Source: Rheinheimera sp. MMS21-TC3
GTDB lineage: Bacteria; Pseudomonadota; Gammaproteobacteria; Enterobacterales; Alteromonadaceae
Reading direction: 5' to 3'
Length of the DNA: 64,000 nt
Assembly (NCBI RefSeq): GCF_032229285.1
Contig: NZ_CP135084.1
Location: forward strand, 186,001-250,000
Position 1 is the stretch's first letter. Each line of letters starts with the position of its first letter. Of this stretch, positions 1 through 7,169 are shown piece by piece. Under the pieces are notes generated by a model. That model worked only from the letters and a program-made list of their open reading frames with translations. It did not search any database and was not told the DNA's origin. Made by a program: the position numbers and the translations under genes.

Positions 1-365
1 TCATTCCGCAGCAACTGCACTGGTATATTGTCATCCAAAAATAACTGAATTTGTTGTGCAGGTAGTTTATCTTTATATTCATGCGGCTCATACATTTCAT
101 AAACAGCTTGTCTATTGGCAAATACAGTCCAGTAAATACGAATGGCCAGCACACCGGGGTCAAGCTCTATGGCTTGAGCAGGATCCAGGCCGAAAATCTC
201 CGCAAAGCGGTGGTTATAAACCATTTGGTCGTTTAGCAGCGAGTACTGCTTAGGGTCGTGTTGGCCAAGTTTAACCTGCTGCTTAGCTACATCAAGGTTA
301 GCGGGTTCGGGCTTAGAGCAACTTATACCGGCTAATGCAACCAGCAGTAACAACACAATACGCAT
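1..365 (-). CDS. Lipoprotein, copy A of a tandem family (partial, C-terminus outside window)
   Basis: This is the N-terminal part (about 121 residues) of a gene that runs off the left edge. It begins with a lipoprotein-type signal (hydrophobic stretch, then a Cys at about residue 16 followed by SKPEP). It is a third copy of the proteins encoded at 465-1238 and 1338-2111. Copy A is a mosaic: its first ~80 codons carry the bases typical of the 1338-2111 copy (GQHD, LDPAQAIELD), while the next stretch (ANRQAVYEMYEPHEYKD) matches the 465-1238 copy. I recognise no named domain. Its place behind a lipase gene suggests a periplasmic inhibitor (immunity) role, which is inference. Confidence 0.8.
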   Translation of the reverse strand, partial: MRIVLLLLVALAGISCSKPEPANLDVAKQQVKLGQHDPKQYSLLNDQMVYNHRFAEIFGLDPAQAIELDPGVLAIRIYWTVFANRQAVYEMYEPHEYKDKLPAQQIQLFLDDNIPVQLLRN

Positions 366-464
366 ACGTTAACCCCAGCTAATCGGTTGGGTAAATTCGG
401 GCTCTGCTGCTAATGGCAGTGTTATGCGTGCTGTTAGTATTGGTTGGGGGTCCATACTGATGGT
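366..464 (-). other. Inter-copy spacer with lipase 3'-end remnant
   Basis: Bases 369-412 match the last ~44 bp of the lipase gene (2115-2158), encoding its final residues FTQPISWG and the stop. The rest is a spacer with no gene. The remnant shows that the duplicated unit began inside the lipase reading frame, so the lipoprotein copies arose by amplification of a segment starting at the lipase 3' end. Confidence 0.85.
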
Positions 465-1238
465 CTATTCTTGCCGATACGGTTGGTTTAGTACGGGCGT
501 CAGCTCGTCCGGTACACGAACTCGGAAAAACAGTGTTGGGTCGTAGTTTTCTGTTGAACGTGCTGCCAGATCCTGTTGTGGAACCATGATCTCTGCGCTG
601 GCTGGTTTATCTCCAATATACAGGAAGATGGCAAAAGGCGCGTTAAACAAACCACCAGCAAGTTCTAGAGCGGTAACGCCTGAAACCATGTTTCGTTTGT
701 AACGGTTGAGGGTACTTGTTGTCGCCTTATCTTCAATATCACTGCTTAAGAAGATCCGGTTATAAAACTCAGAATAGGTTTGCTGCCACATGTTCTCAGT
801 CTGTGAAGGCGCAGTATGAGGGAAATAGCGGAAACCGGAGCGGACAAAAGATTCATAATTATATAAAGTGCCCTCATTCCGCAGCAACTGCACTGGTATA
901 TTGTCATCCAAAAATAACTGAATTTGTTGTGCAGGTAGTTTATCTTTATATTCATGCGGCTCATACATTTCATAAACAGCTTGTCTATTGGCAAATACAG
1001 TCCAGTAAATACGAATGGCCAGCACACCGGGGTCAAGTTCAATTGCATTTGCCGGGTCCATGCCGAAAATCTCCGCAAAGCGGTGGTTATAAACCATTTG
1101 GTCGTTTAGCAGCGAGTACTGCTTAGGGTCGTGTTCGCCAAGTTTAACCTGCTGCTTAGCTACATCAAGGTTAGCGGGTTCGGGCTTAGAGCAACTTATA
1201 CCGGCTAACGTAACCAGCAGTAACAACACAATACGCAT
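465..1238 (-). CDS. Lipoprotein, copy B; candidate lipase-immunity protein
   Basis: The protein has 257 residues with a lipoprotein signal peptide (LLLLVTLAGISC, Cys about residue 16), so it is probably anchored in the outer or inner membrane facing the periplasm. No transmembrane segment follows and no domain is recognised. It is nearly identical to the protein at 1338-2111 except around residues 84-120 (ANRQAVYEMYEPHEYKDKLP here, VNQEWLFTLYEPHERWEHVP there) and at a few sites such as GEHD/GQHD. Concentrated variation in an otherwise frozen duplicate suggests a binding surface under diversifying selection. Immunity to the neighbouring lipase is inferred from context only. Confidence 0.85.
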   Translation of the reverse strand: MRIVLLLLVTLAGISCSKPEPANLDVAKQQVKLGEHDPKQYSLLNDQMVYNHRFAEIFGMDPANAIELDPGVLAIRIYWTVFANRQAVYEMYEPHEYKDKLPAQQIQLFLDDNIPVQLLRNEGTLYNYESFVRSGFRYFPHTAPSQTENMWQQTYSEFYNRIFLSSDIEDKATTSTLNRYKRNMVSGVTALELAGGLFNAPFAIFLYIGDKPASAEIMVPQQDLAARSTENYDPTLFFRVRVPDELTPVLNQPYRQE

Positions 1239-1337
1239 ACGTTAACCCCAGCTAATCGGTTGGGTAAATTCGGGCTCTGCTGCTATTGGCAGTGTTATGC
1301 GTGCTGTTAGTATTGGTTGGGGTTCCAAACTGATGGT
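1239..1337 (-). other. Second inter-copy spacer with lipase 3'-end remnant
   Basis: Same layout as 366-464. Bases 1242-1285 repeat the lipase gene 3' end, followed by a short spacer that differs by only a few bases from the first one. No gene is present. Confidence 0.85.
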
Positions 1338-2111
1338 CTATTCTTGCCGATACGGTTGGTTTAGTACGGGCGTCAGCTCGTTCGGTACACGAACTCGGAA
1401 AAACAGTGTTGGGTCGTAGTTTTCTGTTGAACGTGCTGCCAGATCCTGTTGTGGAACCATGATCTCTGCGCTGGCTGGTTTATCTCCAATATACAGGAAG
1501 ATGGCAAAAGGGGCGTTAAACAAACCACCAGCAAGTTCTAGAGCGGTAACGCCTGAAACCATGTTTCGTTTGTAACGGTTGAGGGTACTTGTTGTCGCCT
1601 TATCTTCAATATCACTGCTTAAAAAGATCCGGTTATAAAACTCAGAATAGGTTTGCTGCCACATACTCTCAGTCTGTGAAGGCGCAGTATGAGGAAAATA
1701 GCGGAAACCAGAGCGGACAAAAGATTCATAGTTATATAAAGTACCTTCGTCACGTAGTAGCTGCACCGGTACACTGTCCTCCAGAAACAACTGAATACGC
1801 ATGCTTGGCACATGTTCCCAGCGTTCATGCGGTTCATATAAGGTAAATAACCATTCTTGATTAACAAACACGGTCCAGTAGATACGAATGGCCAGCACAC
1901 CGGGGTCAAGCTCGATGGCTTGAGCAGGATCCAGGCCGAAAATCTCCGCAAAGCGGTGGTTATAAACCATTTGGTCGTTTAGCAGCGAGTACTGCTTAGG
2001 GTCGTGTTGGCCAAGTTTAACCTGCTGCTTAGCTACATCAAGGTTAGCGGGTTCGGGCTTAGAGCAACTTATACCGGCTAATGCAACCAGCAGTAACAAC
2101 ACAATACGCAT
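1338..2111 (-). CDS. Lipoprotein, copy C; candidate lipase-immunity protein
   Basis: The protein has 257 residues with signal peptide and lipid-attachment Cys as in copy B. This copy is directly downstream of the lipase gene: its ATG (2109-2111) follows the lipase stop codon with only 3 bases between, so the two are almost certainly co-transcribed and probably translationally coupled. It is likely the parental copy, because the other copies carry a truncated lipase tail where this one has the whole gene. The variable segment (residues 84-120) has the VNQEWLFTLYEPHERWEHVP version. Function is not known from sequence. A lipase-neutralising role is the favoured hypothesis. Confidence 0.85.
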   Translation of the reverse strand: MRIVLLLLVALAGISCSKPEPANLDVAKQQVKLGQHDPKQYSLLNDQMVYNHRFAEIFGLDPAQAIELDPGVLAIRIYWTVFVNQEWLFTLYEPHERWEHVPSMRIQLFLEDSVPVQLLRDEGTLYNYESFVRSGFRYFPHTAPSQTESMWQQTYSEFYNRIFLSSDIEDKATTSTLNRYKRNMVSGVTALELAGGLFNAPFAIFLYIGDKPASAEIMVPQQDLAARSTENYDPTLFFRVRVPNELTPVLNQPYRQE

Positions 2112-2114
2112 ACG

Positions 2115-2837
2115 TTAACCCCAGCTAATCGGTTGGGTAAATTCGGGCTCTGCTGCTATTAACTTAACTAAACCTTCCATGCTATGGGCGCACAAAGCGC
2201 GTTGCCCTGCTTGAGTAACACCTAATGCCGGCGATACCCGGCCTGCCAGGCTGATATTGCCGCATTGGTTATTAGCAAGTGTGCGGGTGCTGCCGGCAAT
2301 GCGTGCACCAGTTCCCACTGATACGGCATCGTGCTCACTACGGATATGCAGCACTTTTTTAAAATCATTGCGGTAACCACTTAAACGGGCCCGGTTAATT
2401 AAATTACCTATTAAGCCAAAGTTAGAAGCGGTAGCGGCCCTTAACATACCTGGTGCATTAAAGGTGACTAAAGGCAAAGGTGAACTATGTTTAGCTGATA
2501 ATAATGCGGCTAAACCGCCACCGAGTGAATGACCAGTAACATAAAAGTTCTCTGACTTTACCTCTGCCTCTCTAACGGCAAGACTAAGTGCATCACGGGC
2601 TGGCCGGAACTGGGCGGGCTTCACTCCGGCAAAAATCCCCAGATCATTGGGAATATCGTAGCGTAGATCATCAGTGCCACGTACGGCAAATATAGCTGTA
2701 TTGTCTTTTTTAAATAGAGCCGCAAAAAAACCAGATTTTTCTCTTGGAAACCGTTCAATAAGGTCAAACCCATTTACTTGAGGGACGTTTTCATACACAG
2801 CATTGCAGCATTTTGCTAAATCTAGTACCGAGGCCAT
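2115..2837 (-). CDS. Class 3 (alpha/beta-hydrolase) lipase, candidate secreted effector
   Basis: The protein has 240 residues and belongs to the lipase class 3 family. The nucleophile elbow GHSLGGG places the catalytic Ser at about residue 104, the likely acid is Asp170 (RSEHDAVS) and the likely His is His218 (CAHSMEG). An oxyanion-strand motif VRGTDD lies at about 52-57. There is no signal peptide, so export would need a dedicated system such as type VI secretion, where class 3 lipases with adjacent lipoprotein immunity genes are a known arrangement. No secretion gene or VgrG/PAAR is visible in this window, so the effector role is inference; a cytoplasmic esterase is the alternative. Confidence 0.8.
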   Translation of the reverse strand: MASVLDLAKCCNAVYENVPQVNGFDLIERFPREKSGFFAALFKKDNTAIFAVRGTDDLRYDIPNDLGIFAGVKPAQFRPARDALSLAVREAEVKSENFYVTGHSLGGGLAALLSAKHSSPLPLVTFNAPGMLRAATASNFGLIGNLINRARLSGYRNDFKKVLHIRSEHDAVSVGTGARIAGSTRTLANNQCGNISLAGRVSPALGVTQAGQRALCAHSMEGLVKLIAAEPEFTQPISWG

Positions 2838-3064
2838 TACTATTCCTTGTAAGGTGAAATTTAGCGAATGATATTTTTCTTTGGTTTTGTTGTCAATTTA
2901 TTAATTTATTGTATTAAAAAATGAGGCGTTGTTTGTGGGGTACTATAAGGCGATTATCAGGATTTGGTCTTTATCGTTTGCCTGTGCGCTGCCTGCAAAA
3001 CAGGCGCTTAGCAGAAGTAATGTTAGCTTAGAGCGGGCGTGAGCGTTTTTTGGTATTACCCCGA

Positions 3065-3138
3065 AATAATTGGGGTCAGATCAAAATTAAACAACTGAAA
3101 TTTCGAAAGTTTAATTTTGATCTGACCCCGTTTATTAA
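3065..3138. repeat. 74-bp palindromic element, copy 1
   Basis: Two perfect 20-bp arms (3072-3091, GGGGTCAGATCAAAATTAAA, and 3110-3129) surround an 18-bp loop that itself contains GAAATTTC. The element has flanks AATAATT and GTTTATTAA. A second copy at 3782-3855 differs at one base in the loop. It looks like a small non-autonomous mobile element or REP-like palindrome. No transposase accompanies it here. Confidence 0.85.
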
Positions 3139-3781
3139 CTGTTGAATGCCGCGCGCCATATAGTTAAACGCCTTGGTCACGGCAATAATTTCGGTAGAAC
3201 CTTTATGCTCAGGTAACGGCGGTGGAAACTCACCACGGCCAACCTGCAACGCAGCCTGCTGCAGGCTTTTTAGTGGCCGGTTTAACTGGCGGGCAAACAA
3301 CCAACCACCGCCTACGCTTAGCACGCCTATCATCAGCAAATAAAACGTCAGTGGCGAAAAGTCAGTTTCGTCCAGCCCGCTTAACGGCACCTTTACCCAA
3401 TAATGCGGTGCCTGCGGCGGTCGCACCCAAAAGGCATAAGACTCACCCTGGGCTACGCGCACTTCAGCATCGCCCTCCAGCTCTTTTGACATTAGCTCAG
3501 AAAAATAGGCGTAATAAATGGCCTCATCTAAACCGTGCTGGCGCGCCTGTTGCTCGCTATACACCTCTATACCGGTGGCTTGTTGAAAGCGCGCAGTAAG
3601 TTCGCGCGACAACACGGATTGTGGGTAGCCGACATCAATAAATACCACCCGTATTTGCTTGGCAATTAAGTGGTTAATTTGCTGAGTAGTGGGCTTAATA
3701 ACGTAAAACGCCACCGACAGGTAAGACACCAGTTGGTTGATCAACAGCAATAAGCCAATTAAAAATACCGTTTGGCCAAAT
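3139..3781 (-). pseudogene. envZ: envZ fragment (sensor kinase without catalytic domains)
   Basis: The minus-strand reading frame matches the EnvZ osmosensor from just before the first transmembrane helix (TVFLIGLLLLINQ) through the periplasmic domain, the second helix (FYLLMIGVLSVGGGWLF) and the HAMP linker (RPLKSLQQAALQVGRGEF, AFNYMARGIQQL). It stops exactly at the 74-bp palindrome, before the His-box and ATPase domains. The start of the protein is also missing, at the other palindrome. Some 15 residues from each palindrome are fused into the frame, giving a nominal 224-residue ORF with no plausible function. No ompR is adjacent. This is a broken, displaced gene piece. Confidence 0.85.
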
Positions 3782-3855
3782 AATAATTGGGGTCAGATCA
3801 AAATTAAATAACTGAAATTTCGAAAGTTTAATTTTGATCTGACCCCGTTTATTAA
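3782..3855. repeat. 74-bp palindromic element, copy 2
   Basis: It is in the same orientation as the copy at 3065-3138 and identical except for T instead of C at the first loop position. The two copies bracket the envZ fragment like a composite element. Confidence 0.85.
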
Positions 3856-3860
3856 ACCGC

Positions 3861-3946
3861 AGCAGCGAACAAGATAAGCGAGATTAGGAGAAAGCTCGAA
3901 CCTTCTTCTGCCATCTATAGCAGCGGACATGATAAGCGAGATTAGG
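3861..3946. repeat. Pair of 28-bp direct repeats
   Basis: AGCAGCGAACAAGATAAGCG at 3861-3880, continuing AGATTAGG to 3888, is repeated at 3919-3946 with two changes. The repeats are 58 bp apart, start to start. No coding function is seen. They belong to the non-coding scar region between the envZ and rraA fragments. Confidence 0.7.
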
Positions 3947-3969
3947 TTTGCCCTAAGCCAACCGTCTAT

Positions 3970-4077
3970 GCCCTGGACGGGCGTTGACAAATTCGTCGGG
4001 AACGAATTTGGACAGCTCTGCTGGCCCGTAAGGGTGAATGTCATGGACGACATTCACAAACAGCCCCCAGGGATGGG
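3970..4077. repeat. Cluster of short hairpins
   Basis: Four inverted repeats follow one another: GCCC/GGGC around TGGAC (3970-3982), a 9-bp stem CAAATTCGT/ACGAATTTG (3988-4010), a 9-bp stem GTGAATGTC/GACATTCAC (4034-4057) and CCC/GGG around AGGGAT (4066-4077). The loops share a GGAC/GGGA/GGAT flavour, suggesting a repeated intergenic sequence family. The 306-bp stretch 3856-4161 holds no convincing gene. Confidence 0.55.
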
Positions 4078-4161
4078 TTCACGGCGTGTTGGCGTGGGCA
4101 AACCGGTTCGAGCTAAACACCTAATTCAAACCTGCATAGCCTCAATACAAGGACGAACAAC

Positions 4162-4311
4162 ATGCCCCACTTCACCCTACCCGATCTCTGCGACGCCCAC
4201 GCCGACTGCATTCGCGTTGCCGAACCTATGTTTCACAACTACGGTGATAAAGCCGCTTTGCCGATACTAATGGCACGTTTGTTGATGCTAACTTATTGTC
4301 ATAACTACTGA
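4162..4311 (+). pseudogene. rraA: rraA 5' remnant (RNase E inhibitor)
   Basis: The first 30 or so codons (MPHFTLPDLCDAHADCIRVA, then EPMFHNYGDKAA) match the N-terminus of RraA, the trimeric protein that inhibits RNase E; compare the E. coli pattern LCD-x8-VVEPLFSNFGGRA. After that the similarity stops and the frame ends at 4311. In another frame 4260-4304 reads ADTNGTFVDANLLS-stop, which resembles an RraA C-terminus, so this copy may carry an internal deletion. RraA is normally about 160 residues; this is non-functional. Confidence 0.65.
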
Positions 4312-4341
4312 AAGTGGTTACCATCAAACCATACTACCTAA

Positions 4342-5430
4342 TTGGAATACAACTTGCCGGCCTTGTTGTTAAAAACCAGCTTAAAAACACCACTGCTGTT
4401 ATCTGCGCTAGTGTTGGCGACCTTACTCTATGGTGTGATGAGTTTTAGCCAGAATTTTGGCGAGAATCAATTCTACAATCCTCTTGAGCATCTGATGTTT
4501 GTGCTCTATGTGCTTAGCAGTCTGGTTTGTTGTTTGCTCAGCCAACGGTTACTCAAATCTACACAGCCACTTTTAGATTGGCTGAATGCCAGCCGCTTTT
4601 TTCTGTTAAGCTCAGTGCTGCACACCTTGATTTGTTCAGTGCTGTTCTTACTGCTCAGGCTACTTTCTGATCTATGGTATGGCCGTTCCCTGGCTTTACC
4701 GTCGTGGATGGCGCTGGCTGCAAATGCATTATTTGCTTTGCTGATGATCCATCTGCTGGTACTGGCGCTCTATCTTGCTTACAGCTATCTGCAACAATTG
4801 CACAATGCCAAGCTGCAGCAATTACAAGCCGAACGCCAGGCTGCACAAGCTCAGTTTAAATTGCTACAGCAACAGATCACACCGCACTTCCTGTTTAACA
4901 GTCTGAACGTGTTAACGTCATTAATCAGCGCAGCCCCAGCCCTGGCCGAGCGCTACGTCACATTATTTTCCAGCTTGTATCGCTTTGTGCTGCAACACAA
5001 AGACAGCATTTTAATACCGCTACAGCAAGAGCTTAGCTTCATTAATCAGTATCTGGAGTTAATGAATATCCGTTTTGCCGGAGCCTACCAGCTTGTAATT
5101 GTTCCTGAGCTTGAGGCATCTAACGCCCAGATAGCGCCAGGGGCATTACAAACCTGTGTTGAAAATGCAGTTAAACATAATATCGCCAGCCCACAGGCAC
5201 CACTAGAGATCGCCATTTCGCTACAGCAGGGTATGCTACAGGTAAAAAACCCATTACGCCCCAAAGTGGTATCTGTGCCAAGTGGCACCGGGCTGTGCAA
5301 TCTGGTGGAACGCTATCAGTTACTGACAAGCCAGCCCGTGCAGGTTGAAAAAACAGCAGACGAATTTAAGGTAATAATACCGTTGCTCAGGCAAGCCGAT
5401 GGAGGCGATGATGCGCATCTGGATCGTTGA
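4342..5430 (+). CDS. LytS/YehU-type sensor histidine kinase (module 1)
   Basis: The protein has about 362 residues. Residues 15-150 contain roughly four hydrophobic helices, followed by a coiled-coil linker rich in Q and L and the His_kinase domain with the box QQQITPHFLFNSLN (phospho-acceptor His182) and an N-box (CVENAVKHN, about 270-280). The glycine box is short (SGTGLCNL), as usual in this family. It pairs with the LytTR regulator whose ATG overlaps the 3' end by 20 bp. The start is uncertain: the frame opens with TTG right after a stop codon, and a GTG/ATG pair lies near 4435-4438. The gene lies between two rraA remnants. Confidence 0.85.
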   Translation: MEYNLPALLLKTSLKTPLLLSALVLATLLYGVMSFSQNFGENQFYNPLEHLMFVLYVLSSLVCCLLSQRLLKSTQPLLDWLNASRFFLLSSVLHTLICSVLFLLLRLLSDLWYGRSLALPSWMALAANALFALLMIHLLVLALYLAYSYLQQLHNAKLQQLQAERQAAQAQFKLLQQQITPHFLFNSLNVLTSLISAAPALAERYVTLFSSLYRFVLQHKDSILIPLQQELSFINQYLELMNIRFAGAYQLVIVPELEASNAQIAPGALQTCVENAVKHNIASPQAPLEIAISLQQGMLQVKNPLRPKVVSVPSGTGLCNLVERYQLLTSQPVQVEKTADEFKVIIPLLRQADGGDDAHLDR

Positions 5431-6169
5431 GGATGAACCCTGGGCAAAAGAACGCTTGCAGTCCATGTTGCTGCGGTATGATGCCGGCATAGTCGTTGAA
5501 CACTGCTTTGATAGCGTGCAGGCACTTAGTAATGCCCTGACAGAACAAGCACATCCTCAGCTGATTTTATCTGATATTGAGCTGTTAGACGGCCAGGTGT
5601 TCCAAGCTTATCAGCAGCATCCGCCCAGCTGTGCGCTGATTTTTACTACCGCTTATCAGGAGTATCTTCTGCAAGCCTTTGACAGCTTTGGTATTGGTTA
5701 TTTACTCAAACCGTTTGACGACACACAGCTGGCCGCTGCGCTGAATAAATTCCGGCAATTGTGTCAGCCGGCAGAGCAAACCGGAGCTTTGCAGCAGGCG
5801 TTGCAACAATTAGCCCCTGCCACCACGGCCTATAAAACGCGCTTATTGGTAAAACGCGTTCAGGGCATGGAACTGTGCTGGGTAGAGCAATTAAGCTGCA
5901 TTTGCCTGCAGCTAAGCGGCCTGGTGGCGTACGATCGTGACGGACACAGCTACCCGCTATCGGAAAGTTCGTTATCGGCGCTGGAGCAGCAACTGGATCC
6001 GCAGCACTTCTTCCGCTTAAACCGCACTGAAATGGTGGCATTAGCTGCTATCACAAAAATTATTCCATCCGGTAAAGACCGGCTGGAAGTGCGGCTTAAG
6101 GGGTGCGCAGAGCCACTGGTATGCAGTGCGCAAAGAACCCCTTTGTTTCGTCGTTGGCTGGAAGGCTAG
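5411..6169 (+). CDS. LytTR-family response regulator (module 1)
   Basis: The protein has about 252 residues. The receiver domain starts MRIWIVEDEP and carries the phosphorylation site in LSDIELLDG and a conserved Lys in YLLKPFD. The C-terminal LytTR DNA-binding domain includes YPLSESSLSALEQQL and FFRLNRTEMV. The start at 5411 is chosen because GGAGG at 5401-5405 precedes it by 5 bases; ATG at 5408 or 5399 is possible. It overlaps the kinase gene by 20 bp, so the pair is one transcription and translation unit. The target is unknown; the convergent gene at 6171-6821 ends one base after the stop codon. Confidence 0.87.
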   Translation: MRIWIVEDEPWAKERLQSMLLRYDAGIVVEHCFDSVQALSNALTEQAHPQLILSDIELLDGQVFQAYQQHPPSCALIFTTAYQEYLLQAFDSFGIGYLLKPFDDTQLAAALNKFRQLCQPAEQTGALQQALQQLAPATTAYKTRLLVKRVQGMELCWVEQLSCICLQLSGLVAYDRDGHSYPLSESSLSALEQQLDPQHFFRLNRTEMVALAAITKIIPSGKDRLEVRLKGCAEPLVCSAQRTPLFRRWLEG

Positions 6170-6170
6170 C

Positions 6171-6821
6171 TTAAGGTGTGGCACTCTCTTCAGGCAACTG
6201 CAGCACAACATCACCCTGTGCATTGAGCAGTTGAATACGCGCATTATCATCAGGGTCAACCACCAAACGGATCCTTGGTTTGCCCTGGGTATCATGCAGT
6301 GACAGCTCTGCATGTTTGTTGGCCGTACCCAGCCTTACTCTGGTGCTACCGGCAGAACCATGCTGTAGCATATCTTTATCGGCATCCAGCCGATCCATCA
6401 CCACAAAATGCGCAGAAAAAGCATCATCAGTTTCAAATTTATTAAAGCCTATCGCTTCTGAATTCTGATAATCAAAAATCATCATATTGGCTTTCACATC
6501 GCCCTGGGTTGCAGTAGCTATACCGCCGGCTTCACTTCCGGTGCTGTCGTAAAACACTACACCCGATGGCATAACAGAGCGTGGCACCTCTAACGGCTGG
6601 CCATTGACTATTGGCGCCGGGAAATGATCGCGGCTGGCAATAACCATAGCTTGTTGCCCCGCTTCGTCCAGCAGGTTAATTCTTTTCACGTCAATCTGTT
6701 GAAATTGCTGCCGGGCAGGTGCGTTGAATTGATAGCTAATCAAACCAATCAGCGCCAGCGCCTGTAAACCGTTGCTCAGGCTAAGCCAGATAATAGAACG
6801 GGGAGTTTTTAAGATGGTCAT
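6171..6821 (-). CDS. Membrane-anchored protein linked to LytS/LytTR module 1
   Basis: The protein has 216 residues: one N-terminal transmembrane helix or uncleaved signal (about residues 11-30), then a soluble domain presumably outside the cytoplasm. Recognisable blocks are VKRINLLDEAG, a Ser/Pro region ending SGVVFYDSTGSEAGG, RVRLG and IQLLNAQGDVVLQLP. The same blocks in the same order occur in the protein at 15235-15975, which also lies beside a LytS/LytTR pair, so the two are paralogues. I do not recognise a characterised function. Repeats of the form 'N-x-DG-x-x-R-x-x-x-x-VD' suggest a beta-rich fold. A sensory accessory or output protein of the two-component system is the working idea. 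Confidence 0.7.
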   Translation of the reverse strand: MTILKTPRSIIWLSLSNGLQALALIGLISYQFNAPARQQFQQIDVKRINLLDEAGQQAMVIASRDHFPAPIVNGQPLEVPRSVMPSGVVFYDSTGSEAGGIATATQGDVKANMMIFDYQNSEAIGFNKFETDDAFSAHFVVMDRLDADKDMLQHGSAGSTRVRLGTANKHAELSLHDTQGKPRIRLVVDPDDNARIQLLNAQGDVVLQLPEESATP

Positions 6822-6983
6822 GCTAAGTTCCTTACAGTGTTATTCCGGTATTGGATAACCAGACTGTAAAACTGCCAGCAAGCAACGAACAGCCAAAAAC
6901 CTGCCAACGTGGAAAACAAAGCAACGACTATCGAATTTTCCAGGTTGAGTATTCAGCCAGTGAAAACCGACTAACACGATTTG

Positions 6984-7094
6984 AGTGATATCAATGTCAC
7001 GGTGACTTTTGCCGGGGTAGATTTTATCCCCGGCCAGTTTGTCTATGCGGATAACAACGGTGTGCTGGTGGCAACTAAGCAGTTGGTGGTTTAA
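6984..7094 (+). pseudogene. rraA: rraA 3' remnant
   Basis: Thirty-six codons ([20 protein letters not shown], then [16 protein letters not shown] and a stop) match the C-terminal strand and helix region of RraA (E. coli pattern VNFGGV-x-F-x-x-G-D-x-L-YADNTG). There is no start and the middle of the gene is missing. Together with the 5' remnant at 4162 it brackets the LytS/LytTR module. The rest of 6822-7169 holds no gene that I can see. Confidence 0.7.
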
Positions 7095-7169
7095 ATAGTC
7101 GTAGGCTTTAAGCGTATTTTCCTTAATAATCAGGTATAAACATGTTTTATGCTTAAAAGGATTTTACTA

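Larger units (their letters stand above)
1..2114. repeat. Tandem repeat of an ~873-bp unit (at least 2.4 copies)
   Basis: The start codons of the lipoprotein genes lie 873 bp apart (365, 1238, 2111). Each unit contains one lipoprotein gene, a ~55-bp spacer and, before the next start, a ~45-bp copy of the lipase gene's 3' end. The first unit is cut by the window edge, so the real copy number is unknown. Identity between units is very high except for about 100 bp in the middle of each gene. Confidence 0.93.

Noticed and set aside
716..1126. Plus-strand frames antisense to the lipoprotein copies
   Set aside because: They mirror the repeated genes, differ in length between copies and show no protein features.
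3793..4053. Minus-strand 86-codon frame across the second palindrome
   Set aside because: It ends in the same palindrome-derived tail as the envZ fragment and runs through hairpins and direct repeats; no homology.
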